Shown here: positions 24,101 to 39,100 of the stretch, in pieces | Numbering within the stretch: position 1 is the first letter of the stretch | Layout of the letters: every line of letters begins with the position of its first letter | Assembly (NCBI GenBank): GCA_004794785.1 | Contig: SJOL01009403.1 | Coordinates: 1,235,302-1,299,301, forward strand | Reading direction: 5' to 3' | DNA from: Opisthorchis felineus | Taxonomy: Eukaryota; Platyhelminthes; Trematoda; Opisthorchiida; Opisthorchiidae | Length of the DNA stretch: 64,000 nt | The notes under the pieces: model-generated | Told to the model about the DNA's origin: nothing | What the model saw: only the letters and a program-made list of their open reading frames with translations | Database searches by the model: none | Made by a program: the position numbers and the translations under genes

Positions 24101-27100
24101 TAACTGGATATTAATATAAACCAAGATGATCTCATCAGATTGAGCCACGAGTTCAGGTGCTCGAGACTAGCATACAGCAAGGCCTGTGTCAGCTCCATCT
24201 AGTGAGTCAGTCTCATGGGTGCTGAGATTTCACTATGCCAGTCGCAGGAATGAGAGTATGACATTCCATGTATCGGTTCGCACTTCTAGCTTAGTTATTC
24301 TGAACCAAATCTAATGTCAGGGCCGATGATGACTACTTTTCTTGAAAATATTTTCGTTCTGCACAGACATTACCCACTTGTGGATCGACATGTTACAACA
24401 GCTAATCTTCTTACTACACTACTCATAAGTTTACTGAAGATTCTTCCCCAGCTCACGACCAGTTTTGCCCTTCTTGGGGCTAAGCAACTAGGCGCAGTCC
24501 CCGAGTTTTCGTCAACCTTATGTTCTACTTTAACCCATAAACGCGAGATTGAGTTGGATCCCAGTTGGATTTCCCATCAAAACCAAACTGATATGCAAAT
24601 GCGTGTATAGGTCGAGTTTATCTTCTTATTCGAAGGAACCTCCTCAGTTTTTTTCTTAATTGTCAGCGTGGACATTTTTCAGTACAGCTTGAAGTAAATG
24701 GCTCTGAAATTAAAAATATAGGACAAATCTATCTGTGATTATTGAAGGACAAATGAATTCAAACACTGGTCATGGACAATATAACTGTGGGTTTGAAGCT
24801 CCGTGGTTCATTCTGATAGCCTATTGCTGAAGGTGTTCCAGTGTGGAATCATGCGTCTACAGGCAGCTCTGTGATCCGCGTTGAGTTAGCGCAATCTTTC
24901 AGCGATCTGACAATCTAACGTAATGTGATGAAGGCCTACATGACGCGACCAAGTTTCACTCGGTTTTTGTCATAATCATGGTTGAATAGGCAGCTCGGAC
25001 TTCAAAGAATCGGTTCCTGTGTTTTTTTCCGGGTTGATCTGACGTTATTTTCACTTCTAATTTGCCAAATTTCCGACTGTACCGATTGGTTTGGTTTCAT
25101 GGACTTTTCTTCAAAGGTAGTTAACATCTGATAATGAACATGTTTGATGGACCTTTTCAGCAAAGTTGTGCAACCATGCATTCGCTGCTCGGGTAGTTTT
25201 TTTTTGGTGGGTTGCTGTGGAAAATTACCACTAGCTAACCCCACTAAATCACATAGAACGTCCACGGTATGGTCTTACCCAACGAACACTGAGAGACAAT
25301 ATGTGAAGAAGCTCGAAATATATTCATTTCGCTTATACTCTGTTATGCAGACTGGATGAAGTGAGGATTTATCCATCTTTATCTATCTATTTGACGGTTT
25401 TGGTGCTTTAAAGCTTGTGCAATCGCACAAGTTTAGATATCCTCATACAATAATAATATGCTGTCAAAATGTGTTAAAATAGTGAAATTACATTTGTGGA
25501 TATGTATCGACACACGAAAAAGCCCATAACGTCTTCGAAACGGTATAGCAACGAACCGGAAAGGCGGATACATTACGTACAAACAGCCACCCTCGGAAGT
25601 GTGGTAGGCACAATAGTGGTGCTGACTGAATGCACGTAATATGTAGTCGATTTCTGTAAAGGAGGTTTTGGTATGGAACTGCGTTCAGTTTGTGCGAACA
25701 GAGTTCGACAGGCAGGCTTTTCACATAAACCAGTGCGCAGTGGTAGATTTACTTATGTGCCATGGCTCGCTTATTTGTATGAACTAACACGGTTTGCGTA
25801 GATCGAGGGACAAACTGTAACATTTTCAGGCACCATTCATCTAATTTGGCGTAAACGGTGTGATGAGGATACAGGCGACCCATATGACTGCGAACAGCGG
25901 AAGTGAAGGTAGTTGTTATCCATCAGTTCCCAGTTTTGGCTTTCAATCTAAATAGTTTTTTATTGTAAAATAGTTCGGCGTAGTCGGTACCCTTCATTCA
26001 TCAACAAGGCGTTGATTTTTCATGAGTGTTAGGTGTGTGGATTTTACCGCGGATTCCCCTTCACAACAGTCTGAAAACTTATTTTATAGGCTTGATTTCG
26101 TTCTATGTTGTACACCTCCCCCTCCAGGTGCGCTCCAAATTGGGCTAGAGTCAAGAGGGCTAAACGAAAGACTTATGGACGTCTACATTTGTGTGTACTC
26201 AACAGCCGTTGAGTGATATTGTCTGCATTGTTGTAGCCCCTTTTATGTAATGACTCTAAGTTGCCTCGAAAGCTGGTGTGTGTGACGGGGAGACCGAGTA
26301 CGCAAAAAACCCACCACTAAACAATAAGTACAGCTTGCAAGAGACTTTGCATACAGCTCAAAATGAGGCACGGTTCACAGTTTCCAAAAACCTATCTTTA
26401 TTTATTGATTGGCTTCTGATAAATCTTTCAACAGTAGTTAAAACCACACATATCTTGCTCCTCACTGTCCCGGAAAATTGATAATAGTTCATTCAGGCGA
26501 TGGGTTTGGTAATGTGTTGAAATATTGGTAGCTCGGGTGAGTTTATTGGTTGTCGATCAGGTGGCCGTTGATCTGTTCGCCGAGCTTGGCAATCGACTTG
26601 CGAACTTCTCGTCACCGTACGAGGAGACATAATCAGTGCGGAGTGACGATGTCTCCTCGTATGGTGACGAAACGTTTGCAAGTCAATTGTCAAGATCGGC
26701 GAACAGATCAACGGTCACCTGATCAACAACCAACAAACGATGCGTTCATCGAACATCGGTTGATCCTACCGCACAGCGCGTATTCGTCCGTAAACAGACG
26801 GTAATGTTTTCGGGAGCGATTTTCGTACAATCAGTTGGAGAGGACTTCACTTCACCCGCAAATCTCCTCGCTCCTTAGTCTCCGGAATGCCGCAGGTAAC
26901 AGCGATAAAAATCGTTCTGAAATCAACAATGGAATCTTGCAATAGATCAAGACGAGTGAGAGAATTAGTCACTTGCACGCTAATTTATTCTACAGGTACC
27001 AGTCCAGAGATTGTGTGAATGAATATTTTCACACTTCCCAAGTATTGATGACCAGCATGTTCCAGAGATTCAGTGGTGAGGCATATTTTATTCATGAACA

Positions 27101-30100
27101 TGACAAATACTGTCTGGTCGTTTGACTTCATGGCTGCCAAACATGCTCCATACTCCTCACCAGCTTGAGTGGTTGAATGATCACCAGTCTAACGACTACG
27201 AGAGCACAAAAAGTCACTTGGAGTGTCCACTGTTGATTAGCTGTATTTGGAAAAGACTTTAAATATAGCTTAGTGAATTCAACTTATCTGCGCTGGAAAA
27301 CAAATAAAGACACCCTTGTCCCTCGGTCAGTCAAACCAAGTGATTGAATTGGTATATAGATGGATGCTAGTTACTTGTGTCTACTGAATTAACAGATACA
27401 CTACTATGGGATAAGAATAATGGTTACGAGCTGCGATAGCAGTCATTTAACTAGGATTGACCATCGTGACTGTTTCGCCTTTAATGTCCCATTGCTGCAG
27501 TAACAATAGAAGTGATCAGGTGATCCAGTGACCACAATACATGTGTCTATCACCCAACTGCAGATTTCGTCTTCTTGATCATTTTGATGAAAACTAAATA
27601 ATTATTTAATGAATATTTGGCAGACCTAAAACAGTTGTGGATTTTGCTTGTGCACTTGATTAATTTACGTCCAACCCAACCAGTATTACAGCTATTTGCA
27701 ATGTGGCGCTGCCCACCACAAATAAATCAAGTGACTTCAAGACCGTCCTGGTAGAAGACCACTCTGTTGCTAACAAGGCTACTTTTACGTCAAATACTGT
27801 CATTTGCACATTAATTTAGTTTTGATGGGATACCCAAATGAGTCTAGCTGAAGCCCTCGTTTATGATGTCTTCAAGTGAATGTGCTACACCAGGCCGCCT
27901 CATGTTTCACTTGGCACGATATTCGAGAGATCACAAGACATTGTTTAAACGTAACACACTATGTGAAGAGCTCTAAAAAGAGCGAAACAGATCATGAGAT
28001 GTTCAAGAGTTTCCGGCAAACTTAAGAGTAGTGCGTTACGTCTGGACAAGGCTGCGTTTTGTTAGCGTTAGCTAGGCAGTGCTTAACCAATTCCTGTTTT
28101 CATATTTTGGAAAACGCGCCTAACAGTACTTGCTAAGTGACTGCAACATCCATTTGAGTGCATTCAAAACTTCAAAACGGTTTTTTAAATTCTAAATGTG
28201 TCCAAAATTTGTTCTTAATTGTGATACGCCTGGGTGTCAACAACTCGCATTCGGTTTTTCTTAAGAAATCCAGTTCATCCTTGTTGTGTTCATCTCTTTT
28301 GTTTGCCTAGCGTTGCTGTCAGAAAACGATCTTCCATACGCGATATTTCTGTTGCTTTTGTCTCTCAGTATCACTCTGTCGCATTCCATGTAGGCCATTT
28401 TTTCGGTCGGTTTGAGTTTCCAGTGCGCGGATACATCCCTTAGTTCAGCTGCCTTGTAACAAGGTCTACATGCAAAAGTCATAGATGAACTTTGATGCAG
28501 TAGAGGCATATTTGCGCGATTGATCTTTTCTGGGTGATAACCTTGTGAATGTCTGGAAGACAGCGAATTAATAAGGAAGGAGAAAGGAAAGGAAGTAATA
28601 TGTGTCTACATCCAGTACGTGATGTGAGCACGTCCCGACGGAACTTAGTCTCTGTTCACAGGAATGGGGTTAAGAGATAAACGATCTGTCACCAAACAGA
28701 AGAAACAGACCTTTTGAGTTAACTGAAATCCTCTCCAAAACTGGTCCATTTTTGTCAGAAGCATTCATTGGTGGGTGTCCAAGAGGAACCTATCTCTCTT
28801 GCCTCAATAGAAATGAGTATCCAGGGGAAGGCACATCTCGCGAAGTACACATTGTTTTGGCTTATTGTTCACTGCCGTCAGTAGCGTAAAGATTTTTAGG
28901 AATTCTTCGTGAGATCATCGTATCACACATGAATCACTTGTCCACTCGGAACCCTTAAAACTAGGAAGTCGTTGAAATAGCGAGTCTGGAGCACTTGCCA
29001 GGTTTTTCTTTATCAGAACGAATAAAATCCGGCTTTTCTGATAGGGCAAATACTTTGACTCTTGGCTTGTAATGCAGTGAGCTGCATTCTGTGCAACAAT
29101 GTATTTTTTGACAGGTAGGAGTCTCCAGTACAATCCAGGATTAGACCGGAAGTTAACTAAATGGGAACACATGATAGGTTCACGCATAACCAGAGCAGAT
29201 GCCGAAGGTGCCGGAGCGCATAAGTGGACCGGCGGAGGAAGAGGAGATGCGCATGCCATCATACTGCGTTCCGGTGCAGGTGCTGGTGCGGCAGCAGGCG
29301 CTAAAGGTCTTGGAGTTGCTGCCACCGTTGGACGTGGGGACCCCAGCTCAATGTTGCAAGGAATCGGACCAATTTTTGGACCTGAGACTGAATTTATCGA
29401 GCACCGATTTCAAGAATTTGGGAATCAACTCAGTCGCTTCTCTGGAATGGAGGAAAGGCTGGCGAAAATGGTCCAGGCTGCTAATAGCTTGGTTAGAACA
29501 ATGAAACAGGTTACACAACAGCAAGCCCAGGTATGCTCACTAACTGGCCTCTGTTCATAGAAAAAAGTGTTCTAGATGATGACCGAACAAGTGTAATCCA
29601 TGAATTCTTTCGGACCATCTTTTTCAACATTAGCGAAACGTCAATGACACACCAGCAAACATAAGGTTGAAAATTGTGCTGCAACATTAGATACTTTTGA
29701 AGTGGCTTGTTTGATTTTCAGGGTCGCTGGATGGTTCAAGAAAACCAGCCTATTGTTCAACAGCTCGAGATCAGTTAGATCAAAATTTGTTTGAGTGAAG
29801 ACACAAAACTCAATTTGACCTAGCCATTTGAGATTAAAGTTTTTCATTTCAGTATGGATTTTGAGGCACAATAAAGTATAATAATTACTTGCACCTTCCA
29901 TAATGGGCTCGGGATATCTAGGTTACCTTTGCAGCCTCCTCCTTGTGTGAATGCATTCATGGTCTAGACAGAACAGGTATACTCCAGAACTCAACATTTA
30001 CGCAATGTGTGCTAACAGCTTTGCTAAGCATGACCATTAAAGCAACGCTCCAAATTACTGAGTGATTATCTAAGGGTTGTGTGCGTTCTGGCCATTCTGA

Positions 30101-33100
30101 CCAAACACCGTTTTCACCTGATCGGTTTGAACAATGCGATGAGAGGAACACAGCTGTGGGATGGATCCATTCCCTGCCATCTCGTCTGACACGAAACGAA
30201 AAAAGTAAAAGGTACAAAAGAACAAACTAACTTTCAAAATACGATTCTCAACGAAACCTTACATAACAAGACTCAACGAAAAAACAAGACATTCCCCGGG
30301 ATCATGCTCAGACCTACCTGAGCTCATAGCATCGGATGCAGTTGGTTAATCGATGATGTCTCGAGGAATTTCAGCCTACTCGATCAGCTGTTTTTCGCAC
30401 GGTCATCCAATGACGACCGAGTGTCAGCTTCAAACCTGGTCGTAATCAAGTGCCCGGAAATCAACGAATAGAAATTTTTGTCGGATTAAATCAAGTTATT
30501 TTCTGTACCAATAATGTCATTTGGCCTGCATCTCAAGCGGGTAAAATACTCATCTTCATGGCCAAATTGGATGCACCTTGTGAATCAAGGTTTACTTGGA
30601 CATCACCATAGGCACGGCTCTACCCGGAGAGACATCCATCCTTTCTCGTGTACCACTATGATCTCAAGCTTTCTTCAAGAACACAACTTCTGCAGTGTAA
30701 GGGAATGAGACCAACTGAAGTAGAACGGATGCTATTGAAATTTCAAACCGTCAATCATTATGCCAAGAATAAACAATGTAATCATCAAACCAGAAACAAT
30801 GGCCCAAACAAGCCTATATTAATGGTAGTTTGCTAGCCGAGCTCACAATATCATTATCAGTTTCATATCAATTTTACTCCGCTTGGCCCACCTTGTAAAA
30901 TTGATTCATCTTACAGGGTTATTATTCTTAGTGTATTGTTCCATTACTACATTACTACATTGAGTAGGAAAGCAGTAAAGAGGTGAATGAACACATCACC
31001 ACCAACGTTTTGCAAGAAGTGGCTGATAGGTGTTGAAACGTCTGGGTCGACAGTTCAACGTAACGGAGGAATAATGTCAGTCTCAGAAACGCGTGAGTGT
31101 GGCAGACTGACTAGGCAGCAAAAATTCAGAGTTTCTGCGAGTTTCCTCTGAACATAAAGGTTTGGACTGTGAAACTGAATAGCGATAACCATGGTTATGG
31201 AAAACAGCCGGAATTCTAGAGGTTGATCGATTGTTAGGTATGCGCTGGATAATCTGAGATGTTTGATCAACTTATGCAACAAGAACTGTTGAGGCTTGGC
31301 GCAGTGCAGTGGTGCTTAAGTTGATTCGTTTGCCTCCCCAAGCTCGAGAGGAAAGACAGTGTTTGCGTATTCCGTCAGGCTAGTACCTAAGTAGGCAACC
31401 AAAATAAAGTGCATAGCAGGAGCATGAGATTACACATAGTAGTTGGTGATAGCTATTGACGATTCGACTTTCATCTGTGGCCTGATTATGTGGGAAGAAC
31501 TGAGACCTAAACAAAGCCTAAAACCTAGCAATTTATCAGTCTTCTGGACAACGTTTCAGTGGTCGTTCCTCCATTTCAGTAGATGGGAGGTTAAAGTAGG
31601 TCAGCGTTTTGAATACCTAACATCTCATCTGTTTTTTTTTCACGGGCCCAATTGTTCTGATTGTTCGGGCGGGCACTCTGTAGGTATACTTGCTCCACGA
31701 ACCCCAGCTCTTACTACAAACAGTTGCTTGGACAGATCTTAATTGCTTTTTTACGAGACATCTGATGAAACTTCTCTTCTGTTTCAAGCATACAAAACAT
31801 CTGGAACTCAGTTACTAACCCGCCCGGTTTTACACCGGGCTAGCAGCGCTCCATCCTATTTCCTCTTGATATAAATATCCAGGTAACTAGGGGACCTGCT
31901 ACAGTCAGAAGGCGACGTTCCGAGTTAATATTATTTAGTGCGTTTTTGACGTTGGAGTGTTCATATGATTTGAGGGATGGATTACCAACAAGCTGCGGGC
32001 AAATAGCCAGTTGTCTATTGTCCCCGAGTTTGTTCATAAGTATATCCAGAAGGATGGGATCGTCTCACCTCCACTAGCTGCTAATATCAATTGAACGTCT
32101 TGTGTGCAGAGTAACAGTAGGGCTCAAGTTCTGTGATGAAAATACGACCATCATCTTCGCTTCAGGGTGATTGTAGGCATAGGCTAGCATTTTCTTCATT
32201 TGTACATTCGTAAGAACGCGGAAAAAGGACATATTTTGCTTAGATAAGTGAGTATTAAACCCAACATGATACAAATGATAATTTGCCTGAGAAACGGGAA
32301 AGCCATTAGAATAGCAAGATCGTAAACAATGTTCGTCTTTATGTGCGGTTCACAGGCAATTAACAACACGATTTATTTGAATGCAGTAACTACCGAAAGG
32401 AAGAGAAACCTGTTTGCGTGATGTTCACTGTGCTCAGGTTAAAGATTAAAAGGGTGCTGTCAAGTATCACTGTCGAGGGAGGAGGTTGTCATGATTCGTT
32501 CGTTTGCACAAATGCCAGGTTTCACCCACGAACTCTCAGTTACTGTAAGAAGTCGAAACCTTGTAAATTTTGGGTAATTTTCTGGCACTCGGTGTACCAA
32601 ATGAAGTACTTCGGTAGGAATGGCCGACCAAACGCGTGGCGACTGAACGGAAATCGGGCTTTCAATTCTACCAGTTAGCTAGACTAAACAATGTTCCTGC
32701 ATTCAGCCGGGCAGTGGCCCCATTTTGCGTGTGTGTGATATCCTGCATGGACATTTGAATGAATTTATACACAAAACCTCATCATGGATCATAGGAGATG
32801 GTCTGCAAATGCCATGCTCGAAATAGGTTTCCACTGGCGAATTTTCGGCACATTTGTTGCTGCTAAGTCACTTCAGTACCTTTTCCGGGTCTCCCTGATA
32901 TAATTTCGATTGCACATTTAGCTTGAAAGTTAAAGTTCTGAGGCTGAACTACTTATAGCCTCGGTCTAATTGGCTTAAGTATACCGGCGAGCGAGTGCGC
33001 CAGATCATGACGAGGCGAATCAAAGATGATCATGTGTAAACAGATTTACACTGTTAGAATACTTAACAAAAATGGGGTTTGCCTTTCCGGCTGCGTGGGT

Positions 33101-36100
33101 GCGCATAAATTTTACGTGCTGAAGCTGTCTGGTCTATTCCATGAAATTTCAAGATGACTTTCTCAACAGGCTGTGGTTCTTCTTTTTCATGAACTATATT
33201 TCGGAACTTAGGCTCACGAGATGGACTCCAACACGTCTGCGTGTTGCCACTTTAATAACAGTTTTCAACCTGAATTAACCAGTGTCAACTTCAGATGCTT
33301 CACATTCTGTTCCACATTCGGGCAGTTAACTATACAGGTTCTCAAAGTGAACCTCAATTCCAATAATCTTGATGTTATGACGAGGAGCACAAGAGCTCGA
33401 TCTAGCGGTTGCATTTAAAAAACGTTTTATTCAAACCGATGGGGGTAAAATTCACACACGTTCCACTTTGGTGGGAGCAAATGTACCCAGGACCGCCAAC
33501 TATTATCCACTACCTATTTTATATTCACCAAATCTAGCAGGCAGGACAGCTAACCAGGCCCAACAGCTAATCTATTTCATTCAAGCAATTTGGCGAAAGT
33601 TTTATGCCACAACAGGAGCGGAATCAGTTTTCTATGGAGGAAAATGTTGGTAGCTCAGTTAGCGTGTGTGTTAATATACGTGCTGCACAAACGTAACACT
33701 ACTCAACGCACAACCATCAACCCATCGCTACGCACCACTACGCTCCTCATTACCGCGCTGATGATGTCACCTCGACTGGTAATGAAACGTCTGCAATCAA
33801 ATTGCCCAGCTCAGCGAACAAGCCGACGACCAGAATCAGTTTTCTTTATGAAGCGATATATTTCTTCATATTTTTGGCCTTCTCACCTCTTAAAAGAGAC
33901 CACTGTTTTTCGGTCACCTAAGATAGCCTCTCCAGCTGCGGGAGTTTTACCCTTATCATTTCGTATGTTGATTCCATTACGGGGGGCACTGTGTAGGGAT
34001 TTGTGTGGATTTTAGCCGGCTATTCGTAATTGGCGATGAATCACATTTGGCCTGGGAAAGTGTTAATTCTGTATGCATCTCCCACCAATATATGATTGAA
34101 CAGGAAAGTCAATGTAAAGACATGTTTATTTGCCCGTAAAATAATGAGTGTTTTTATCTCATAACTATTCCATTTAGATGATTCTGACCCTAAACCCAAC
34201 GGATGGTCGGCGGCTGGTCGGTCTTGGGCGGAAACGTGGAGGTTCTACAAGCACTAATCTAATCCTAGAAGCAGTTACCAAAGCAGTGGCAGGTTTGGGA
34301 TCACATTGCAGTGACATCGAGGAGAGAATTGAAGAAAAGTGAGTGATTCTGCACAGTAAACAATAGCACCTTTCCTCCTAGGCGAAAGCCACTTCAGGTC
34401 GTTTATATCTCCATATGTGTCCTAACACTTATTCCTCTATAGTGATTCATCAGTCGAACAGACCTGTGGTATTATCTTCAGGACAAAAAGCTTTCAAACG
34501 AAAGCGTTCTGTACGGCTTTGGTTCCAGGACACTTTGGTGTCCATGTAAGCTATTTAAACCAGGGATTTCAAAAGCCCAGTATTGAGAGATTACGGCACG
34601 GTTCTCGTAAGTCACCCTCTAAAGATGAACTATCTCCAGTTGGACAAATTTTTGAGGTCCCCTGAATTTGATTCGAAAGTTGGCCTAATGTGTAGATGAA
34701 GCTGAATGGTTCCAAATTAGTGATAAATCCGAGAAAAATAGAAGACCCTCGTCACAGCATGACTCGTCCTTAAAGCAAGCAAAGAACAACAACTTCCAAA
34801 GGACTATGCCAATCCTGTCATTATATACAAAGGAATATGGAAGTGATGAAATGTGGTGCGATGAAAGAATAAGCCACCTTTCTTGACACAACACTACTGA
34901 TAAAATTGACTAAGAACGAGAAATTCAACCGATATTCGCTCGGCTTCTGTTAACACCTAATTAGGTGTGTAATGGGTTAATTTCACCGGGATCTGCATTC
35001 TACATCTTGAGATTTGTATTCTGCTTTGGCAAATTCTAGTCATTGTGCTGGTTTTCGGGTCTCCACTAGCTTCCATGGGTTGCTCTCGAGAGCCCGGGCG
35101 GGGGTGGTAACACATAATTCGGTGGGGAGATGGACAGCGGACGATTTCCAAAAGGGAACTAGAACTTCGTTAATTTCCGGTCTAATTTTGGTGATATCTG
35201 TAAGCGGCCTTTTACATGAAAATTGCTCTGAGTTCGAACAGTTTTGTTCCCCTGGTACTTCAGTTTTTTTCATCGTGCGAGCCTCGAACAATCTCAGAAA
35301 CTGAATCTGGCTTGGAAAAGTCACTTTGATTTTTCTCAGGTTACCTTGGGGCTTACAATATTCTGGAATTAGGATTGCGGAAATTGTACATGAAGTCGGG
35401 TTGGTCAGATAGTTTTATTGCAAGGCTTAATTCATATGAAAGGAATTGTCATCTTATTATATTGTACTTCGACGGTCGTTACATTATTTGCGCATCGTCC
35501 GATGGCAGCAGAGTGCGCTTTTGCGAGACCCATGGCTGAAGTATTCTTGAGTAAAATGTCATGTCTGCAATGCATAGAACTTTCCTTTAGCTTCCGTAGA
35601 ATAGTAATCTTTGTGAGAAAAAGGTGAAAGGTAAGAAACGGTTATTTTTAAACCACCGAGAAATTAGACGTAGGTTTTTATTCACCCTCTTTTCATTCTG
35701 CATCTAAGATTCAGAACTTCCGAAAGGGTTTTGTTCGTCTAAATTTGAACGAATTGCGACAAAATCGCATTCATACATTACATTCAGAGATACCGTATGA
35801 CACCGTCCTCTCAAATGAACCACGGCGTCATGAGCGGAACAAATATTTCAGGACTTATCAACAGACTGGTGAAGAACACCACAAGTCTAGAGATATCGCT
35901 CCGTTTGTTTGTCAAACACATGGTTGTTTGACTTGCATTCGCTCCAAAAGCCTGTGTAAAGATTACTCAGAATTAAGATCCGATGGCTCGTAGGTTGGTT
36001 CATTCATAAAACAGTTTTATTATTCATTGAAATGTTGGTTCGATAAGAATTATCTTTGATTTTATTACCCAAAACGCAACAGGGCATTTTGTTCCTTCGA

Positions 36101-39100
36101 AGGCCTATTCGCGAGCCCGTTGCTAATTTTGAAAAGCCCTTGGTTAGCATAGGGCCTGCAAAAACGTATGTGAAACTCATGATGCTGGATGCATAGACAC
36201 CTCAGGAACCGATTTATTCAAGGTGTAACTATTCGTTTATACTTCAGAATACGCATAGAAGAACAGTGTGTAAAAGCTGTACTCACGAGAACGAATGCAG
36301 AAGACTTAGAGCCGGACGTTGTGTTGGAGGCGAAACAACAAGGACCTCCATCACGGGGTCCACGAGGGGCACCAACGACTGGGAAGATTTTGGAAAGGCT
36401 GATTATAAGTCATCGCCTGTGGCGAATTGTTCCATTCAACTTTGAGACTTACCCTGGAATACGTATGAATGTACCACCGGACAAGTTGAATTGGAAAGTG
36501 AGCTTTTTCTCCTAGTCGAAGAGTCTACATTACTTGCACAACCCATTGCCACTCCTCTCTTGATCGAAGGGATTTCAGCTTAGCAAGCCTTGAAACCATC
36601 TGACCAGGAACCATAGGCATTTTGTGTCATATGTGTATAATTGAACCCACTACTGTATGCGTTTCTGAAATTGGCGCCTGCTTTACCACGGGATTTTTGA
36701 TGAACCGTTTAATTCAGCCAACATGCGGCTGGTAGGAAAATGACTGATTGGTTTCGGTATTGTCGGTTCGTTGGTTTCAGAGGACATTTTCTGTTTCCGT
36801 ATTTACTCTTTTTTATAAGTCATATAGGGGTCATGAATCTTCTCGGATAGTCGCGAAGACATTGCGTGCTTGATAAGTGCTGCTTAGATAAGTGTTTTTT
36901 GGAGTCACCATAAGGACCCCGATTACTTCCAATTTACCTCCAGATATTTGAGTAGATTTCCGAATTTCTTTGGAGGCTGTAGTAACCGATCATTTAGCCT
37001 ATATTTTAAATACCACACTGTAGTAGTCATCTATCAGGAAGGTGATCTGCGCACCTACATGTTTTTTCGTAAATAAAACAGGCTAGTTCAGTAAATCTAT
37101 ACTTCTCAAGTTGTCCACTAATGCAGATTAAAAGCATTTCATTGGATAATTCAGAAAACGGAGTACACCTGGGTGGGGATACCAAATTTTCTGGTACAAC
37201 TAGAGGACTATTTTCACCTCGAGTCTAGGTAGATCAGAACCATCTCAACTTTTACTATTTTTCGGAAAGAAAGGCTTTCTCTTTTTAAATACCACCTATC
37301 CACTTTCGCAGACATTACGACGTTTGATGATGTTAGTAGAAAAACAGTGAACTATTCTTAACACATATTCAACTCCGAAGCGTTTCTAAATAGAACTTGC
37401 TGACAAATTGACCATCACAGAATTCGATGGATTATAGCTGCTGGTTAGAAGCTATGAGTACCTAAGCATGTCAGGTGTGTTGATCGATTTTCGCAGTCTT
37501 TTAGCCTTAAAGGACAATGGTTACTTTTGGTGTAAAGGGGTTGGATATTAGCAGCTGAATAAAAAAGGAAGGAAAGCTTGTTCCACTGTGTAAAGTCTAT
37601 TCTGGATAGTTGTCTTGAGGAAAAAATTTCGTTAAGTATTTCCACTGACATGCTTTGACTTAGCACTGCAGCCAGATCAAGGTGATGCGCTGAAGGGATC
37701 AGCATTTTGTGGGCATGGCCTGCATCCATGAATGGAGCATCCGGTAACTCTCCATGTACGGTCTATTTGTGTTAAGTCTGCCTCAGGTTATATTCAACTC
37801 CGTAACTGGCCCGCGTTACAATAGCAGCACAAACCCTTTTTGTTTTCCACTCTCTTAAGGTGCCCTATCCAGAATATCGGACGTTTCGGATAACGGAAGA
37901 TCGCCTTTCAATACCATATGTGGGTATGGATGACGGAGCTGACGTGTAGGTTTGAAATAGCTCTGTAATAATGTGAAGTCTGTTATCACTACTAGGCCAA
38001 TTAACTTGGACGTTGTCTGAAGCGTGACTCTTCTCTGTGTACCTAGGATATGCTTCGATGAACAGACAACGAAAGCATTGTCCGCAACAGTGCAGTTGTT
38101 ATATCCTTGCTCTCAGCTCTTGGCAATTTAAATTTCCTCTGAGATGGCCTAGCTGAACTTCAGAATCGGTCTGCCTATCACTATCTGCCCCCATGATTCC
38201 TGTACCCCCCCGTAGGATTTTCACAGACTCACTTTATAACTTAACTTCAGTCTCTTCCTACAATCAACCAGTAGTTCCCTAAATGATATTTGGTTAAATA
38301 CCTAGTGGATACGTTTAATGACAGCCAATCGTTGACCGACACTGTCATATCTGTGTTCCCCAAATCCAGTTCCTAAGACCGAGACACATGTTTGTGTCAA
38401 GGAACCTTGTTTTAAAATTCCTCTGTCTATGCATCCTTCCTTACCACCTTTCCCCTAAAATGAGGGAAAAACCATGTATTGTTTTTCAGACCCTGAAATT
38501 CCTACCCACAGGTTTATGTACGGTCCAGCTATATTGTGGTTGTCTGTCATACACAAGTACTTCAGTGTTTGTGCTAAGTTTCGTAGAAACATGTTACACG
38601 TCGCCAATGAGGCCTCGGGTGATGATTGGTTCTAGGCCAGTAAGGCATGCTGTGCACACTCTCAAAGTCCAAAGTTCTGTTCAGCCTTACGTAGATTTGG
38701 ATTGTTACCTCTTCTCCTCGCTTGCTACTTCGCACTTTTCCCGGTATAATTAACCCTTCATTACCATCTGATCTAGATTACCTGACTTTCAAACTATGTT
38801 GTACTGAGTAAATATTTGTACTAGGACCTCTTGCAATGCGTTGCCAATATTCCACAGTTTGATTACACAACGGTTTCTTTGACTTGGTTGTACCCGATTA
38901 TTCTATAGTCACTGAATATTCGATACCCTGTTACCAGAGAAGATCGCAGTTGAGCTTGCTACATGAGATACTGTTCCCGGTAGGCGTAATTAGGAAAAAT
39001 ATCCTCTCCATAATTCACCGTTGGATGGTTGATGATACGGTAGCTTCCTGGAGGCCACCTTTGGAACCGGGACCTGCCAGCGTTGTTAGTTCTGTATAGC

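Larger units (their letters stand above)
23866..29114 (+). other. Intron between TRP-helix exon and coiled-coil exon
   Basis: 5.2 kb. It contains repeat A in both orientations (24413-24605 plus, 27795-28070 minus) and the complete palindrome at 26548-26731. No gene recognised. Confidence 0.6.

Noticed and set aside
29199..29504. 101-codon ORF in a second frame over the coiled-coil exon
   Set aside because: Out-of-frame shadow; phase evidence supports the 29115-29530 frame.
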